Assembly (NCBI RefSeq): GCF_001661965.1
Contig: NZ_LYWZ01000025.1
Span: 186,001 to 250,000 of the forward strand
Origin: Croceicoccus mobilis
GTDB lineage: Bacteria > Pseudomonadota > Alphaproteobacteria > Sphingomonadales > Sphingomonadaceae
Direction: 5' to 3'
DNA length: 64,000 bases
Shown here: piece after piece, positions 24,711 to 34,078 of the stretch
Position numbering within the stretch: the first letter of the stretch is position 1
Layout: every line of letters begins with the position of its first letter
Position numbers and translations under genes: made by a program
Notes under the pieces: generated by a model
The model's database searches: none
Seen by the model: only the letters and a program-made list of their open reading frames with translations
Told to the model about the DNA's origin: nothing

Positions 24711-26012
24711 TCAATGGCCGACGGCGTGGTATCTAAAGCCATGGCCTTCCATCTCGGCCCGGCTGTAGACATTGCGCAGGTCCACCATCAGCGGTTCCTT
24801 GAGCAAGTCCTTGGTCCGCTGCAGGTCCAGCGCCCGGAACGCGGCCCATTCGGTGGCGATGACGGCGCAGTCGGTGCCGGTCATCGCGTCATATGGGTCC
24901 TCGCAGAAAGTGACCTCGGTCATCATGGTGCGTGCATTGGCCATGCCCTCGGGGTCATAGGCACGCACGCTGATGCCGGCATCCTGCAGGGTCTGCACGA
25001 TGGCAAGCGAGGGTGAATCGCGCATGTCGTCGGTGTCGGCCTTGAATGTCAGGCCGAGCAAGGCGACCGACTTGCCATGGACATCGCCGCCCATCGCATG
25101 AACGACCTTTCGCCCCATGCCGCGTTTGCGGCTGTCGTTCACCGCGACGACTGCCTCGACGATGCGCAGGCTGGCGTCATGATCCTGCGCGGTTTTCAAA
25201 AGCGCAAGCGTGTCCTTCGGGAAGCACGATCCGCCATAGCCGGGGCCTGCGTTGAGGAAGCTGGAGCCGATCCGCTTATCCATCCCGATGCCGAGCGCAA
25301 CGTCACCCACATCGGCGCCCACGCGTTCGCACAAATCCGATATCTCATTGATAAAGCAGATCTTCGTGGCCAGAAACGCATTGGCGGCATATTTCGTCAA
25401 CTCGGACGCGCGGCGCGCCATTTGCAGCATCGGGGCCGAGTTGGTGGTGACCGGACGATAGATTTCGTTCAGCACATGCGCCGCTTCGGGCTCGTTCACG
25501 CCGATGACGACGCGGTCGGGCCGCTGGAAATCATCGATCGCCGCGCCTTCGCGCAGGAATTCCGGGTTCGATGCGACATAGAATTCAAAATCGTCGCGTA
25601 CCGACCGGATGATCCGCTCCACCTCGTCCCCTGTGCCGACGGGCACGGTGGACTTGGTGACAACAACCGCGCCGGGCCGGATCAACTGTCCAATTTCCTT
25701 TGCTGCCGCATAGACGTAGCTGAGGTCGGCATGGCCATCGCCGCGCCGCGAAGGCGTGCCGACTGCGATGAACACCGCATCGGCAAACGGGGCCGCGCTT
25801 TCCAGCTCGGTTGTGAATTTCAGCCTGCCCTCGGCCACGTTCTTCGCAACAAGCTGTTCGAGCCCCGGCTCGTATATCGGCATGATGCCCTCGTTTAGAG
25901 CGTCGATCTTCCGCTGGTCCTTGTCCACGCAGACGACCTCATGTCCGAAGTCAGCGAAACAAGTGCCCGACACAAGGCCCACATATCCCGATCCAATCAT
26001 CACGATCCGCAT
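24711..26012 (-). CDS. ugd: UDP-glucose 6-dehydrogenase
   Basis: 433 residues from the ATG at 26012, which has GGAGGT 5 nt upstream and starts MRIVMIGSGYVGLVSG. It oxidises UDP-glucose to UDP-glucuronate with two NAD in the cytosol. Seen: the N-terminal NAD site GSGYVGLVSGTCFADFGH, the serine-threonine block VVTKSTVPVGTGDEV, the catalytic cysteine in GPGYGGSCFPKDTLAL near residue 260, and the C-terminal UDP-binding domain with LGLTFKADTDDMRDSPSL and ATEWAAFRALD. Full length for the family. Its product feeds the UDP-glucuronate decarboxylase encoded 255 bp downstream; the gap and separate promoter motif suggest its own transcript. Confidence 0.95.
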   Translation of the reverse strand: MRIVMIGSGYVGLVSGTCFADFGHEVVCVDKDQRKIDALNEGIMPIYEPGLEQLVAKNVAEGRLKFTTELESAAPFADAVFIAVGTPSRRGDGHADLSYVYAAAKEIGQLIRPGAVVVTKSTVPVGTGDEVERIIRSVRDDFEFYVASNPEFLREGAAIDDFQRPDRVVIGVNEPEAAHVLNEIYRPVTTNSAPMLQMARRASELTKYAANAFLATKICFINEISDLCERVGADVGDVALGIGMDKRIGSSFLNAGPGYGGSCFPKDTLALLKTAQDHDASLRIVEAVVAVNDSRKRGMGRKVVHAMGGDVHGKSVALLGLTFKADTDDMRDSPSLAIVQTLQDAGISVRAYDPEGMANARTMMTEVTFCEDPYDAMTGTDCAVIATEWAAFRALDLQRTKDLLKEPLMVDLRNVYSRAEMEGHGFRYHAVGH

Positions 26013-26446
26013 ATCCACCTCCACCGCAATGCGTCCTGCCGAAGATCATGGTGCAATGCACAATAAGCGGTCAATACGGCATTATTGCTCGACCTCCTCT
26101 TTCTCTGTTCTTGTTTCTATTCAATAGATTAATCTTGTTTCAAAGATTTAAAACAATATTACCAATATCTAATCTGACGTAGAAAGTCGGTCTTTATCAG
26201 AAAGCTGAAAGCGTACTTTTCGCAGCCTGGCTTCCTATCGCCAAATCCTGGCCGATCAGCGCCAGATGGCTGCCGCTACCCAGATGGGATTAGTCCTTGT
26301 CGAAACTGCGAGGTCGGGTGAACGCTACCAATTGCCGGATGCTTGATCTCATCATGTCGAGTCGGCGTGTCGGCTTATGCCGATCTGCAGCATGGAGCAC
26401 AGGTTCAGCGCTATGCGCCGATCCCGCTTTTTCGTGGGATGGGGCC
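26013..26446. other. 434-bp AT-rich promoter region of the UDP-glucose dehydrogenase gene; otherwise empty
   Basis: The stretch 26095-26190 is far richer in A and T than its surroundings (runs such as AATATTACCAATATC). No reading frame is convincing. On the minus strand TTGACCGCTTATTGTGC (26058-26074) resembles the promoter motif of the UDP-xylose synthase operon. Near 26430-26450 an ATCCC/GGGAT dyad follows the end of the M20 peptidase gene but lacks a T run, so I do not call a terminator. Confidence 0.5.
26052..26074 (-). promoter_or_regulatory. Promoter-like motif TTGACC...ATTGTGC with TGCAATGCA, shared with the UDP-xylose synthase operon
   Basis: Compared with 24561-24577, 13 of 17 positions agree (GCACAAT-A----GTCAA on the plus strand), and both motifs run into a TGCA-containing near-palindrome. 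It lies 40-60 bp before the dehydrogenase start, a normal promoter distance; CATGAT at about 18 nt could be the -10 box. Confidence 0.5.
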
Positions 26447-27985
26447 TCAATCCCCGGCCGAAAGGTCCTGCGTGAATAGCGCGCGCAGCGTACGCACGCC
26501 CGCTTCGAAATTGCCGATACGCAGGTTCTCATTCGCCGCATGCTGATTGTTGTCGGCATTGACCAGCGGGACCAGCAGGATCGGCGCGCCGAGCCCGTTC
26601 GCCAATGGCTGTGTCGGCACTCCGCCGCCCATGATCGGAATGCGGACCGGATCGACACCGAATTCCCGGCGCATGGCCGATGCCGCCCATTTGCCCACAC
26701 CGGCATCGAGCGGCGTCATCAGCGCCGACATTCCGCCTCCTCCCGTGATCGAGGCGAGGAGGGGGTATTTCAGGCGCTCTTCCTCGGTCGGTTCACCATC
26801 GACAAGGTGATAGCCCTGTGCCTCTACCCAGTTTCGCACCAGCGCCAACTGGCGGGCAGGGGGCGTGCCCGGCACGGTGCGCGAACTGACGCGAGCGGCG
26901 GCAAAGGCGGGAATGATGGAGCGGCGCGAGCCCGGCTCCCCCGCTATCATCGAGGTTATGTTGAAGGTCGGATAGTTCATCGCCTCCTGGTAATTGTCGC
27001 CGACGTGTTCGCTTTCGGCGATGCCGATGCGCTTTCTTATCGCGGCCTCGTCGTCGGGCACTGCGGCCAGAACCGCTTTCATGCCCGGGTTCATGTCGAC
27101 GCCATCGTAAAAGCCGGGGATCAGGACCCGGCCATCGGGCGCCCGCATCGTAGAGAGCAGATGCGCAAGCGCGAAGCTGGGGTCAGGCGCGAAATTGCCG
27201 AAATGGCCACTATGGACGTCATTGTTGGCGGAATGGACCTTCAGTTCGAAGCCCATGCCGCCGCGATGGCCGAATACCAGCGTCGGATTGTTACTGGCAT
27301 GCATGGGGCCATCGAGCATCACCACGGCGTCGGCCCTGAGAAGTTCGCGGTTCCGCGCGACCACGTCCTTAAGCGTGGGCGGGCCGCCTTCCTCGTGTGA
27401 ATCGATGATGATCTTGATGTTGATCGCGGCTTCCGTGCCATTGGCGCGCATCATGTCCATCGCGGCGATAAGCATCATGATCGGGGCTTTGTCGTCCGCA
27501 GCCGAACGTGCGAACAGGCGCCATTCGGGATCGACGGGGGCAGAGCCCGTCAGGCTTTCGAGAGCAATCGGCGACCATTCCCCACCTGCGCCCCGCTGTT
27601 TGAGCACCGGCGTGAAAGGATCGGGCTGGTCCCACTCTTTTGGAAACACGGCCTGCCCGTCCATATGGGCATAGAACAACACGGTCTTGCGATCGGGCGA
27701 TGGGTCGGCAGCCTGCGCAAAGACCATCGGGGTTTCGCCATCCTCAAGCTGACGTGCATCGAAGCCATGTCGACGGAAGGCCGCCTCAAGCCAGTCGGCG
27801 TTGCGCTGCATGTCCTCTACCGAGAGGTGCATGACATTGGGGATCTTCAGGAACTCGATGAATTCGGGAAACACCTGCCTCGCTGCTTCCGGTGCCGTGA
27901 CGCGGTCCCCGGCATGGGCGGGGCCGCCGGAGGCAAAGGTGAGGGCGGCACAGGTCAGGGCGATTAGCGCGGATGCAGGTTTCAT
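26447..27985 (-). CDS. Secreted M20 family metallopeptidase (dipeptidase-like)
   Basis: 512 residues with a Sec signal peptide (MKPASALIALTCAALTFAS, cleavage near AHA-G). M20 enzymes are di-zinc exopeptidases or amidases. Seen: first metal motif VLFYAHMDGQ near residue 110, bridging aspartate block ARSAADDKAP, the catalytic glutamate pair DSHEEGG near residue 190, the lid/dimerisation domain with GMGFELKVHSANNDVHSGHFG, and the last metal histidine in DNNQHAANENL. It would release amino acids from peptides in the periplasm. It is divergent from the amide-cleaving acylase gene, sharing a 503-bp control region. No lipobox, unlike the second M20 enzyme in the window. Confidence 0.87.
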   Translation of the reverse strand: MKPASALIALTCAALTFASGGPAHAGDRVTAPEAARQVFPEFIEFLKIPNVMHLSVEDMQRNADWLEAAFRRHGFDARQLEDGETPMVFAQAADPSPDRKTVLFYAHMDGQAVFPKEWDQPDPFTPVLKQRGAGGEWSPIALESLTGSAPVDPEWRLFARSAADDKAPIMMLIAAMDMMRANGTEAAINIKIIIDSHEEGGPPTLKDVVARNRELLRADAVVMLDGPMHASNNPTLVFGHRGGMGFELKVHSANNDVHSGHFGNFAPDPSFALAHLLSTMRAPDGRVLIPGFYDGVDMNPGMKAVLAAVPDDEAAIRKRIGIAESEHVGDNYQEAMNYPTFNITSMIAGEPGSRRSIIPAFAAARVSSRTVPGTPPARQLALVRNWVEAQGYHLVDGEPTEEERLKYPLLASITGGGGMSALMTPLDAGVGKWAASAMRREFGVDPVRIPIMGGGVPTQPLANGLGAPILLVPLVNADNNQHAANENLRIGNFEAGVRTLRALFTQDLSAGD

Positions 27986-28488
27986 GGGCTGGTCGCTCCC
28001 GCTTGCATGACGATTTCAGGCTGTTCCGATGACCCGAACATGCCCGTCTTCGCCGAGCGATTGGAGGAAAAACCGGTGGCTACCCGAACTTTGCCTGAAT
28101 CTTGCAAATCATGCGCGTTGATACATCATTATTATAATTTGCTGCACGAATTATGGCTCTGATGATGAAATCCATGAACAAATGAGGAAGGTGTTAGGCG
28201 GATCGCGGTCCCTGGCCATGCTGCGATCTTGCCTGACCGCTGGCCCGTGTGCAGACTGGCTCAAATGTGAATGGAAACCGGGGCGCATGCTTATGCAAAG
28301 CCGCCCCGATCCGCAGCATACGATAAGCAGAAAAACGGTTTGCTTGGGAGACTTCGGGGAAGCGTCATCGCGGCGATGGCGTGTCATGGACGGGGGTCTT
28401 GGTCATGGTGTCAGTCGCATTTCTGCGGCAGCGTTCGAACGGCGGCAGTCGGCATATCGGGGCCGTGGGCGCGTTATCTGTTTCAACC
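27986..28488. promoter_or_regulatory. 503-bp divergent control region (M20 peptidase / acylase) with a 41-bp dyad at 28124-28164
   Basis: An interrupted dyad is centred on 28144: outer arms CATCA (28124) and TGATG (28160), inner arms ATAATT (28134) and AATTAT (28149), all equidistant from the centre. AATTTGCTGC at 28136 resembles the arm AATTTCCTGC of the dyad before the other M20 gene. The rest of the stretch shows no convincing gene. An ATG at 28381 opens in frame with the acylase but adds a non-signal extension and is rejected as start. Confidence 0.5.
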
Positions 28489-30609
28489 ATGCGATCGGCG
28501 CTGCTTGGCATTACGCTGGCGATCACCGTGACCGGGGGTGCACTGGCGGTCCTGCCCGAAACGCCTGCGCAGGCAGCGGACAACAAGACCGCTTTCGGTG
28601 GGGGCGAGATCCTTTGGGACAGCTATGGCGTGCCCCATGTATATGCCAATACCGAAGAGGGCGCGTTCTATGGCTTCGGCTATGCACAGGCGCAGAACCA
28701 TGGCGACATATTGCTGCGCATGTATGGCGAATCCCGCGCCCGCGCGGCTGAATACTGGGGCGCGGAATTCGAAAAGCAGGACCGCTGGCTGATCGGCAAT
28801 GGCGTGCCGGAGCGCGCGAAGCAGTGGTACGCGATGCAGACGCCGCAGATGCGCCGGAACCTCGACGGCTTTGCCGCGGGTATCAATGCTTATGCCGCCG
28901 CACATCCCGACAGGATCGATCCCGAGGTGCGGCAGGTGCTGCCCGTCACCGGCACCGATATCATCGGTCATGCGCACCGGCTGATGAATTTCCTATATAT
29001 CGCATCAGACCGTAAGGTGCTGGTCGCGCCCGAAACGAATGAGGCGGGTGGATCGAACGCATGGGCCGTCGCGCCTTCGCGCTCTGCCAGCGGCAATGCG
29101 ATGCTGCTGGCCAATCCGCACCTGCCATGGGCACCGTCGCTGCTCACCTATATGGAGGCGCAGCTCGAAGCGCCGGGGCTCAGCGTCTATGGCGCGACGC
29201 AGGTCGGGCTGCCGGTGCTGAGGTTCGGGTTCAATCGCAATCTGGGCTTCACCAACACGGTGAACACCATGCTCGGCTATACCAGCTATGTCCTTACGCC
29301 AAAGGGCGATGGTTATGAATTCGACGGCAAGATCCTGCCCTTCCGGACAGAGACCAAGAGCTACAAGGTGAAGCAGGAGGACGGGACGCTCAAGACCGTC
29401 AGCTTCACTCAGCGTCATGCGGTGCAGGGGCCTGTTTTCGAACTGCCCGATGGCAAGACTCAAGTGGCCGTGCGGGTTGCGGGGCTCGACCGGCCCGGCG
29501 TGCTGCAGCAATATCTCGACATGGGGAAGGCCGCGAACTGGGCCGAATTCTCCACCGCGCTCAAGAAGATGCAGGTGGTGATGTTCAACATCGTCTATGC
29601 CGATCGCGACGGGCATATCCTCTATCTCGACAATGGGCTTTTGCCAAAGCGCGCCAGCGGCGATCTCGCTTTTTGGTCAAAGCCGGTGCCGGGCGATACT
29701 TCGGCGACCTTGTGGGATGAGCTGCACAGCTTCGACGAGCTGCCGAAGGTCCTCGATCCCGCGACCGGCTTTGTCCAGAACGCTAATGATCCGCCATGGC
29801 TCTCGACCTGGCCGCGCGCGCTGAACGCGGCGGATTATCCCGCCTATACCGCGCCGGTCGGACCGGTCAGCCAGCGCGCGCAAATGTCGGTGAAGATGCT
29901 GGCCGAGGGGCCGAAGATCAGCTTCGACGATTTTGTCGAGAAGAAGCTGACGACCCGCTCGCTGATGGCTGATCGCATGATCCCGGAACTGGTGCAGGCG
30001 GCGGCAGGAAATAGCGACCCTGACATCGTCAAGGCGGTCGAACTGCTGAAAGGCTGGGACCACCATTTCGAACCCGACAGCCGCGGCGCCCTGCTGTTCG
30101 AGACATGGGCCGCGATCTTCGCTCCGGAAAATTTCACCGACCAGAGCAATTACGCCATCCAGTGGACGCCCGACGATCCGCTTCAGACCCCGCGGGGCCT
30201 GAAGGATCCGGACGGAGCCGTCGCCATGCTCAAACAGGCGGTGGCAAAGACCATCGAGCTTTATGGCGCGATCGACCGCCCCTATGGCGAGGTATCGCGC
30301 TTTCACATCGACGACGTGAGCGTTCCGGGCAATGGCGGTTTTGGCAATACGGGCGTGTTCCGCGTCATTACGTGGAACCCGATGAAGGATGGCGAACGCA
30401 CCCCGCGCCATGGCGAGACATGGGTTTCCATGGTGGAATTCGGCACGCCGCTCAAGGCCAAGGGGCTGATGAGCTATGGCAATGCCAGCCAGCCCGGATC
30501 GCCGCATCCCAGCGACCAGCTGAAGCTGCTGTCGGAAAAGAAATTCCGCACGCTCTGGCTCGACCGCGCCGATGTCGAGGCGAACCTGGAGGACACGACC
30601 AGCTTCTGA
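28489..30609 (+). CDS. Penicillin acylase family protein, acyl-homoserine-lactone acylase type
   Basis: 706 residues from the ATG at 28489, chosen because a clean signal peptide follows ([20 protein letters not shown]). An Ntn-hydrolase made as a precursor and cut before Ser189 in the motif GGSNAWAV (codon at 29053-29055), the new N-terminal nucleophile. Seen also: [29 protein letters not shown] at the alpha-chain start in short blocks, ANPHLPW after the nucleophile, and [13 protein letters not shown] near residue 365. Such periplasmic acylases cleave amide bonds of acyl-homoserine lactones (quorum quenching), penicillins, or other N-acyl compounds. Start and substrate are uncertain; the family call is not. 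Confidence 0.88.
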   Translation: MRSALLGITLAITVTGGALAVLPETPAQAADNKTAFGGGEILWDSYGVPHVYANTEEGAFYGFGYAQAQNHGDILLRMYGESRARAAEYWGAEFEKQDRWLIGNGVPERAKQWYAMQTPQMRRNLDGFAAGINAYAAAHPDRIDPEVRQVLPVTGTDIIGHAHRLMNFLYIASDRKVLVAPETNEAGGSNAWAVAPSRSASGNAMLLANPHLPWAPSLLTYMEAQLEAPGLSVYGATQVGLPVLRFGFNRNLGFTNTVNTMLGYTSYVLTPKGDGYEFDGKILPFRTETKSYKVKQEDGTLKTVSFTQRHAVQGPVFELPDGKTQVAVRVAGLDRPGVLQQYLDMGKAANWAEFSTALKKMQVVMFNIVYADRDGHILYLDNGLLPKRASGDLAFWSKPVPGDTSATLWDELHSFDELPKVLDPATGFVQNANDPPWLSTWPRALNAADYPAYTAPVGPVSQRAQMSVKMLAEGPKISFDDFVEKKLTTRSLMADRMIPELVQAAAGNSDPDIVKAVELLKGWDHHFEPDSRGALLFETWAAIFAPENFTDQSNYAIQWTPDDPLQTPRGLKDPDGAVAMLKQAVAKTIELYGAIDRPYGEVSRFHIDDVSVPGNGGFGNTGVFRVITWNPMKDGERTPRHGETWVSMVEFGTPLKAKGLMSYGNASQPGSPHPSDQLKLLSEKKFRTLWLDRADVEANLEDTTSF

Positions 30610-30636
30610 CCCCATCGCCCAATCCTGTCCGTGTCG

Positions 30637-30659
30637 GTGGCAGATCATGTGCATGCCAC
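30637..30659 (+). promoter_or_regulatory. Inverted repeat GTGGCA-N11-TGCCAC between the acylase and FG-GAP genes
   Basis: A perfect 6-bp dyad 28 bp after the acylase stop and 29 bp before the next start. It lacks a T run, so it may be an RNA hairpin that separates or dampens read-through, not a full terminator. Confidence 0.35.
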
Positions 30660-30687
30660 TCGGGACAGCGAAGCAAGGACCGGACCG

Positions 30688-32214
30688 TTGAACAGATCGA
30701 CCATCCTGCACCATTCACTGCCGGCAATCGCCATTGTGGGCGCGGCCTGTGCCGGGGCGACATCTGGCGCCGCGCAGGAATTCACGAGCGTCCATCCCGA
30801 GCTGTTCGATGAAAAGGGCTCGCTCTCCAACGCATGGGCGGATTTCGACAGGGACGGTGACCTCGATTTCGCGGTCACGACCAAGAGCGGGGCGATCCGT
30901 CTCTATCGCAATGACGGCGGCCTGTTCACCAGTGTCGGAGAGGCGATGGGCCTGCCGACCGAAGGGCCGGAATATCGCGGCATCAGCTGGGGCGATTACG
31001 ATGGCGATGGCTGGCTCGACCTTTATGCAGGCGCCACACGGCCCGAAGCAAGCAGCGCGCTTTTCCGCTCTAAAGGCGGCGCGGTGTTCACCGATGTCGC
31101 CGAAGAGGCCGGGCTGACCTTTCCGGGCCGCTCTTCGCGCCAGAACAACTGGATCGATTACGATGGCGACGGCGATCTCGACCTGTTCGCCACGAACAGG
31201 ATCGGGCCGAACCGGCTGTATCGCAACGATGGCGGACGTTTCGCCCATGTGCTGCCGGATGCGCCGATGTCGCAGTTCAAATCCACGGTCGGGGCATGCT
31301 GGCTCGATTATGACGAGGATGGCGATCTCGACCTGTTTCTTGCCAACCAGTCGGGCCAGACCGATTCCCTTGTCCGGAACGATCGCGGCACCTTCGTCGA
31401 TGTCGCGCCCGAACTCGGCATGGACATGGCCGGGCGGGAAAAGAGCGAGGGCGGGGTCGGCTGCGCGGTCGGGGATTACGACAATGACGGCCATCTCGAC
31501 ATTTTCGTCGCCAGCTATGGGCGCAATTTGCTGTGGCGCAACAATGGCGATGGCAGCTTTGCGAACATGGCCGCAGCGATGGGTGTCGATGTCGAAAACC
31601 ATGCCGTGGGCGCGACATGGGGCGATTTCGACAATGACGGGCTGATCGACCTGTTCATCACCTCCTATACCGGCGCGCGTGATGAGCAGGTGCCCGCCGA
31701 TGCGCTGTTCCGGAACCGGGGGACATCCGGCTTTTCCGATGTGATCGGGCAATATCCGCTGCTCAACAACGGGGATCACGGGGTGGAATGGGTCGATCAT
31801 GACGCCGATGGCGCGATCGACCTCAGCCTGACGCATGGCTATACCGATGTCGGCGGGCATTTCGTCTATCGCAACCGGCTTTCACCGGCGGATGCCGCGC
31901 GCGGTCTCAACATCGAGGTGCGCGGACCGGACGGGTCCCCCGCAATGCCCGGCACAGAGGTCCGGCTCTACGATGCAGGCGGCGAGATCCTTGCCACGCG
32001 GCAGCTGTCGACCGGGGGCGGCTATAATGCGCAAAGCGTCACGCCGGTTCATTTCGGGCTGGCGAGCAGCGGGCCAGTCATGATCGAAGTGACCTATGTC
32101 ACCGGTACGTCGCGCCGACGGTTCCAGATCGCGGATGTCGATCCGGCTCAGTGGTCGGGGCGCGTACTCGTTTTTACGCCACCTGCGGATAATGCCGAGA
32201 TAAAGCCGCGGTAG
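30688..32214 (+). CDS. Secreted FG-GAP/VCBS-repeat protein with ASPIC/UnbV C-terminal domain (CRTAC1-like)
   Basis: 508 residues from a TTG at 30688 with AAGGA 8-9 nt upstream; a signal peptide (NRSTILHHSLPAIAIVGAA, then SGAAQE) follows at once. At least seven calcium-binding-like repeats of the type D-x-D-x-D-G-D-L-D occur: DFDRDGDLDFA, DYDGDGWLDLY, DYDGDGDLDLF, DYDEDGDLDLF, DYDNDGHLDIF, DFDNDGLIDLF, DHDADGAIDLS, building a beta-propeller. The tail LNIEVRGPDGSPAMPGTEVRL to VHFGLASSG is an ASPIC/UnbV domain. Function in bacteria is mostly unknown; it may bind peptides, glycans or surfaces. It follows the acylase by 78 bp on the same strand. Confidence 0.87.
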   Translation: MNRSTILHHSLPAIAIVGAACAGATSGAAQEFTSVHPELFDEKGSLSNAWADFDRDGDLDFAVTTKSGAIRLYRNDGGLFTSVGEAMGLPTEGPEYRGISWGDYDGDGWLDLYAGATRPEASSALFRSKGGAVFTDVAEEAGLTFPGRSSRQNNWIDYDGDGDLDLFATNRIGPNRLYRNDGGRFAHVLPDAPMSQFKSTVGACWLDYDEDGDLDLFLANQSGQTDSLVRNDRGTFVDVAPELGMDMAGREKSEGGVGCAVGDYDNDGHLDIFVASYGRNLLWRNNGDGSFANMAAAMGVDVENHAVGATWGDFDNDGLIDLFITSYTGARDEQVPADALFRNRGTSGFSDVIGQYPLLNNGDHGVEWVDHDADGAIDLSLTHGYTDVGGHFVYRNRLSPADAARGLNIEVRGPDGSPAMPGTEVRLYDAGGEILATRQLSTGGGYNAQSVTPVHFGLASSGPVMIEVTYVTGTSRRRFQIADVDPAQWSGRVLVFTPPADNAEIKPR

Positions 32215-32257
32215 CTGCAACGCCAAGTCCTGTTCACCAAAAGTGGAGACTGCTGAA

Positions 32258-32671
32258 ATGAAGAAGATCCTGGTCATCGCCGGAGCCGCCATGCTGTCGG
32301 CATGTGGAAGCCCGGAAGCCGAGCAGGCCGAGGCCCCGGTTACAGAGACCGAAGCCCCCGTCGAAGTCATGCCGCTGCTGGACACGAGCTGGAGCTTTGC
32401 GATGGACGGCACGGATTACTTTGAATCGATCGACGCCGAAGGCAATTACCTCACCAATGTCATGACCGACGATGGCGAGGAGCATTTCGATCACGGCCTT
32501 TACGAGATGATCGACGGCAAGCATTGCTTCACCAGCCAGATGAACGAAGACGGACAGATGTGCTGGACCACGCCTGCCGAGATCGCCACCGGCGATACGG
32601 TCGACGCGGTAAGCGACAGCGGCGATACGCTTGCCATCACGCGGCAGGAATACCGGAAGCTGGAGCACTGA
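32258..32671 (+). CDS. Small conserved-looking lipoprotein, function unknown
   Basis: 137 residues. A lipoprotein signal peptide (MKKILVIAGAAMLSAC) with lipobox LSAC predicts cleavage before Cys16, then an acidic Glu/Ala/Pro linker (residues 20-40) and a compact domain with DTSWSFAMDGTDYFESIDAEG and CFTSQMNEDGQMCW in short blocks; two cysteines could pair. The second residue after Cys is glycine, so outer-membrane sorting is likely. It is 43 bp after the FG-GAP gene on the same strand and converges on the DUF885 gene. I do not recognise a family with confidence. Confidence 0.75.
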   Translation: MKKILVIAGAAMLSACGSPEAEQAEAPVTETEAPVEVMPLLDTSWSFAMDGTDYFESIDAEGNYLTNVMTDDGEEHFDHGLYEMIDGKHCFTSQMNEDGQMCWTTPAEIATGDTVDAVSDSGDTLAITRQEYRKLEH

Positions 32672-32715
32672 GGATCGGCGCTGGCCGCAGGCAGATCAGC
32701 GCGGTGGCATCGGCG

Positions 32716-34074
32716 TCAGCCGTGAGGCGATGCCGCCGCGCAAGCCTTTCCCTGCAAAGCTGAAATATCGTTGGTCGCGACGATTTCGCGCAGCAGGGCC
32801 CATTGCGCCCCAACATCGCCGCGGCCCAATGCGCGCGTTTCGATGCATTGGGCGATCAGTTCGCGCGCGGCGGTATAGCCAAGGACATAGGAGCGGTTCG
32901 TCTTGACGAATGTCAGCAGCGCGCGGGGGCTGGCGATCAGCGCCTTGTCGCGCAGGGCGCTTGCCGCATCATAGAATGTCATCCGCCCATCGATATAGGC
33001 GGCGATGATCGGCGTTCCGGCAGCGGCCATTTGCCCTGCCAGCCGATGGATTTCGGCATATTCCGCAGCCTTTTCCGGGTCGAGACCGGCAAGCGGGAAC
33101 AGCGTGTCACGCAGATCGGCAATGGCGCCGGGTGACGAAAGGGCAAGGGCGACTCCATATTCTGCGGCCCCCTCGCGCAGCAATTGCTCCGGCGTGTGGA
33201 TGAGGACGATTGTATCCTCAACCGGCAATTCCCGCCCCTCGGTAAGCAGCAGGAACTGGGCGTGATGTCCGGGATACCCCTCATGACATGCAAGATCGAG
33301 CGCGGTCCCGACTGTCGCGGCGGCAGCGAGCGAAATTTCCAGCCTGCTGCGACCGGCGCCGAGATAGCGATGCCATGCGGCCGGTGCGTTATCGGTCCAG
33401 ACAGTCTCGATCGCATCTTTATCGGGCACCTTCTGATCGGGCAGGGGCCAATGGTCTGCGGTGCGCTGCCTGCATAGTGCCAGCGCCTTTGCGAACACCG
33501 CCTTACGCCGGCCGGGCGGGATCATGAATTGCGCGTCATAGGCGGCGAGGCGCTTTGCCAATGGTCCGGCGCCGGGGAGCAACTCGTCCAGTTTGGCGCT
33601 GATCCCGGCCAGCATTTCCGTATCGGGATCGGGAATTGCGAGGCCATAGAGGCGCGCAGCCTCTTCGCCCAGCGGGACAGGGCGCGGATCGCTCGCCGCT
33701 TTCACTTGAACCAGCAGATTGTCGGTGAGGTTCAGGAGGTGGGCCTGCCGCTTGGTCGGGGGAAGGGCGGCCAGCTCTGACTTCAGCGCGCGCAAGTCAG
33801 CTTGCAGTTCGTCGAATGAAGCCGGTTCCGCTTCCGCGTCCGGGCGCAGGGCGTCAGGCCCGAAATAGAAATCGAGCGCGCCTTCCTCTACCTGTGCAAA
33901 GGACAGGCCCAGCGTGACATAGCGTCGGGCCATGTCGTCGATGTCGTCACTGCGGCCCGTCATGAACGCCGCAGCGATCAGTGCCGCGATGACGGCAAGC
34001 ACGGCAGCAATCAGCCACGGGCGGATCGCCCGCCCCGATGACGCCCTGCCGGATCGCGCCGTCTTTTCGGGCAA
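32716..34074 (-). CDS. DUF885 family peptidase-like protein, membrane anchored
   Basis: 452 residues. One N-terminal transmembrane helix (WLIAAVLAVIAALIAAAF, near residue 20) holds it in the inner membrane with the rest outside. The zinc site HEGYPGHH near residue 250, followed by a glutamate-bearing helix with REGAAEYGVAL, marks DUF885, a gluzincin-like group that includes carboxypeptidase-type enzymes. It is the last gene of an operon that begins with an M20 peptidase and contains ABC exporter parts; its start is 5 bp after the last permease stop. Peptide trimming outside the cytoplasm is inferred. DUF885 members vary widely and the substrate is unknown. Confidence 0.82.
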   Translation of the reverse strand: MPEKTARSGRASSGRAIRPWLIAAVLAVIAALIAAAFMTGRSDDIDDMARRYVTLGLSFAQVEEGALDFYFGPDALRPDAEAEPASFDELQADLRALKSELAALPPTKRQAHLLNLTDNLLVQVKAASDPRPVPLGEEAARLYGLAIPDPDTEMLAGISAKLDELLPGAGPLAKRLAAYDAQFMIPPGRRKAVFAKALALCRQRTADHWPLPDQKVPDKDAIETVWTDNAPAAWHRYLGAGRSRLEISLAAAATVGTALDLACHEGYPGHHAQFLLLTEGRELPVEDTIVLIHTPEQLLREGAAEYGVALALSSPGAIADLRDTLFPLAGLDPEKAAEYAEIHRLAGQMAAAGTPIIAAYIDGRMTFYDAASALRDKALIASPRALLTFVKTNRSYVLGYTAARELIAQCIETRALGRGDVGAQWALLREIVATNDISALQGKACAAASPHG

Positions 34075-34078
34075 GGGC

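Noticed and set aside
26420-26450. ATCCC/GGGAT hairpin as terminator of the M20 peptidase gene
   Set aside because: The stem is only 5 bp and no T run follows on the minus strand.
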